Positions 63,266 through 64,000 of a stretch of DNA of 64,000 nucleotides are shown piece after piece. The DNA comes from an uncultured Spirochaetia bacterium. GTDB taxonomy: Bacteria; Spirochaetota; Brachyspiria; Brachyspirales; Brachyspiraceae. The DNA is taken from NCBI GenBank assembly GCA_947040495.1, contig CAMRBQ010000001.1:49919-113918 (forward strand). Reading direction: 5' to 3'. How positions within the stretch are numbered: the stretch's first letter is position 1; every line of letters begins with the position of its first letter. The notes under the pieces were generated by a model. The model was not told the origin of the DNA, made no database searches, and saw only the letters and a list, made by a program, of their open reading frames with translations. A program made the translations under genes and the position numbers.

Positions 63266-63808
63266 TTACTCTGCTGCCTCTGTTAGCCACTCTGTGATAT
63301 TTTTAGATTCATTTAATATTAAAGCTCTCTCAGTATTAGTACTATCAGGTGGCATAACTTCTACATTAATAAATACATTTTCTCTTAATTGATTTATATT
63401 AAAAATCCCTTCGCTATCGAGATGTTTCATAGCCCTTTCCATAGCCAAAATCCTAAGATTAAATTCTTGCTCCCAAGCATCATCATCAAGTTCATTAATC
63501 CCAAGGCGTTCTTGAAAATATAGTCCAACTGATTTAAAATATAGTTCATACCCAAAACTACAATACTCAGAATCCGCATAAGACCATTTTATTTTTTTAG
63601 CATCTTCCTCAGAATGTTCTTTTGAATATCTACTTAAAGATTCCACTGAGCATGCTGATATATAAGGAAAAAAAGCTTCCCCTGAAGTTATCAAAACACA
63701 ATAATAATACTGCTCCCCATTACTAAAAAGATCTAAAAAAGCTTTCTTTGAAGCTTCTAAAATTAAATCAGAAAGTTTTTCAGCTTCTTTTTGTTTTTCA
63801 TCTATCAT
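63266..63808 (-). CDS. DUF4303-like protein
   Basis: 180 residues. FSNGEQYYYCVLITSGEAFF, KWSYADSEYCSFGYELYF and the length resemble DUF4303 proteins, whose role is unknown but which are common near toxin and immunity genes. It ends 23 bases before the conserved N-terminus of the DUF5682 gene, so it is probably co-transcribed. No signal peptide. Confidence 0.62.
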   Translation of the reverse strand: MIDEKQKEAEKLSDLILEASKKAFLDLFSNGEQYYYCVLITSGEAFFPYISACSVESLSRYSKEHSEEDAKKIKWSYADSEYCSFGYELYFKSVGLYFQERLGINELDDDAWEQEFNLRILAMERAMKHLDSEGIFNINQLRENVFINVEVMPPDSTNTERALILNESKNITEWLTEAAE

Positions 63809-63893
63809 ATTATTGCTTCTAAATATACAACGAATACTATATTTTTCATAATTATAAAATTATTTTTTATTTATTTATAAATTAAATGTACAT

Positions 63894-63999
63894 TAAATAT
63901 TCTTCTTTAGTTTAAATAATGTTTCCATCTTCATCTTCATCTTCATCTTCTAACTCTTTTTTTAATTTTTCCATTTCAACTAAATATTCTTCTTTAGTT
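63894..63999. repeat. 19-bp direct repeat, 87 bases apart
   Basis: TAAATATTCTTCTTTAGTT occurs at 63894-63912 and again at 63981-63999. The spacing is 29 codons, and both copies read in the same minus-strand frame as TKEEYL, one inside the edge gene and one right after its stop. Confidence 0.8.
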
Positions 64000-64000
64000 A
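63912..64000 (-). CDS. C-terminal end of an acidic protein, cut by the window edge
   Basis: The last ~29 codons are visible: TKEEYLVEMEKLKKELEDED, then EDEDGNII and a TAA at 63912-63914. The Glu/Asp/Lys composition suggests a charged coiled coil or acidic tail. After the stop the frame again gives TKEEYL, which suggests that the protein carries a repeat of 29 residues and that the last copy was cut off. It is upstream of the DUF4303 gene by about 100 bases on the same strand. Confidence 0.6.
   Translation of the reverse strand, partial: TKEEYLVEMEKLKKELEDEDEDEDGNII

Overview
The window is AT-rich bacterial chromosome and most likely comes from a spirochaete, probably a Brachyspira-like lineage. 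The best single marker is a gene at 14734-15375 whose product matches the spirochaetal flagellar collar protein FlbB. It is supported by a large cyclic-nucleotide-binding protein of a kind I associate with spirochaetes, many small exported beta-rich proteins and lipoproteins, and the low-GC codon use. The genus is an inference; no rRNA is present.

Layout. 1-420 holds the 5' end of rpmE (L31) and a terminator. 421-6379 is a catabolic-looking locus: a sulfatase, two paralogous sodium/solute symporters and a divergent GntR/UTRA regulator. 6500-9931 has a decayed IS3-type transposase start, a Nudix hydrolase and polA. 10000-13860 is a tandem family of three outer-membrane-type proteins with an aldo/keto reductase inserted; a fourth, broken member lies at 51937-52628. 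13982-20346 has a PHP phosphoesterase, FlbB, a lipoprotein, a zinc-ribbon membrane protein, a TrpR-like repressor with a clear promoter/operator, and ftsW-murG. 20364-25346 is ymdB-rny, then accD-rpe and an SPFH protein. 25500-31480 is accessory: DUF3781, an exported protein with a lipoprotein metzincin, a one-polypeptide restriction-modification enzyme and another exported protein.

31502-46324 is mainly housekeeping: rex-nadE, smpB, manC, deoD, an NlpC/P60 peptidase, ftsH, a cNMP-binding protein, prmA-DUF3343, and tRNA-Gln-prs-rplY-pth. 46560-51800 has a GntP permease, a 48-residue gene, and a manA-mlaF-mlaD-L,D-transpeptidase operon. 52684-58371 has trmL, a large exported TIM-barrel-like protein, a Xer recombinase and a cytoplasmic M48-TerB protein. 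58472-64000 has a TPR protein and part of a vWA/DUF5682 cluster of the type usually partnered by a MoxR AAA+ ATPase, which is not in the window.

The observations most worth checking are the NadE glutaminase domain with all three expected catalytic residues replaced, FtsH with tyrosine in place of the Walker B aspartate, the DUF5682 gene with conserved sequence upstream of any normal start codon, and the cluster it belongs to. All calls are from reading the sequence; no database search was run.
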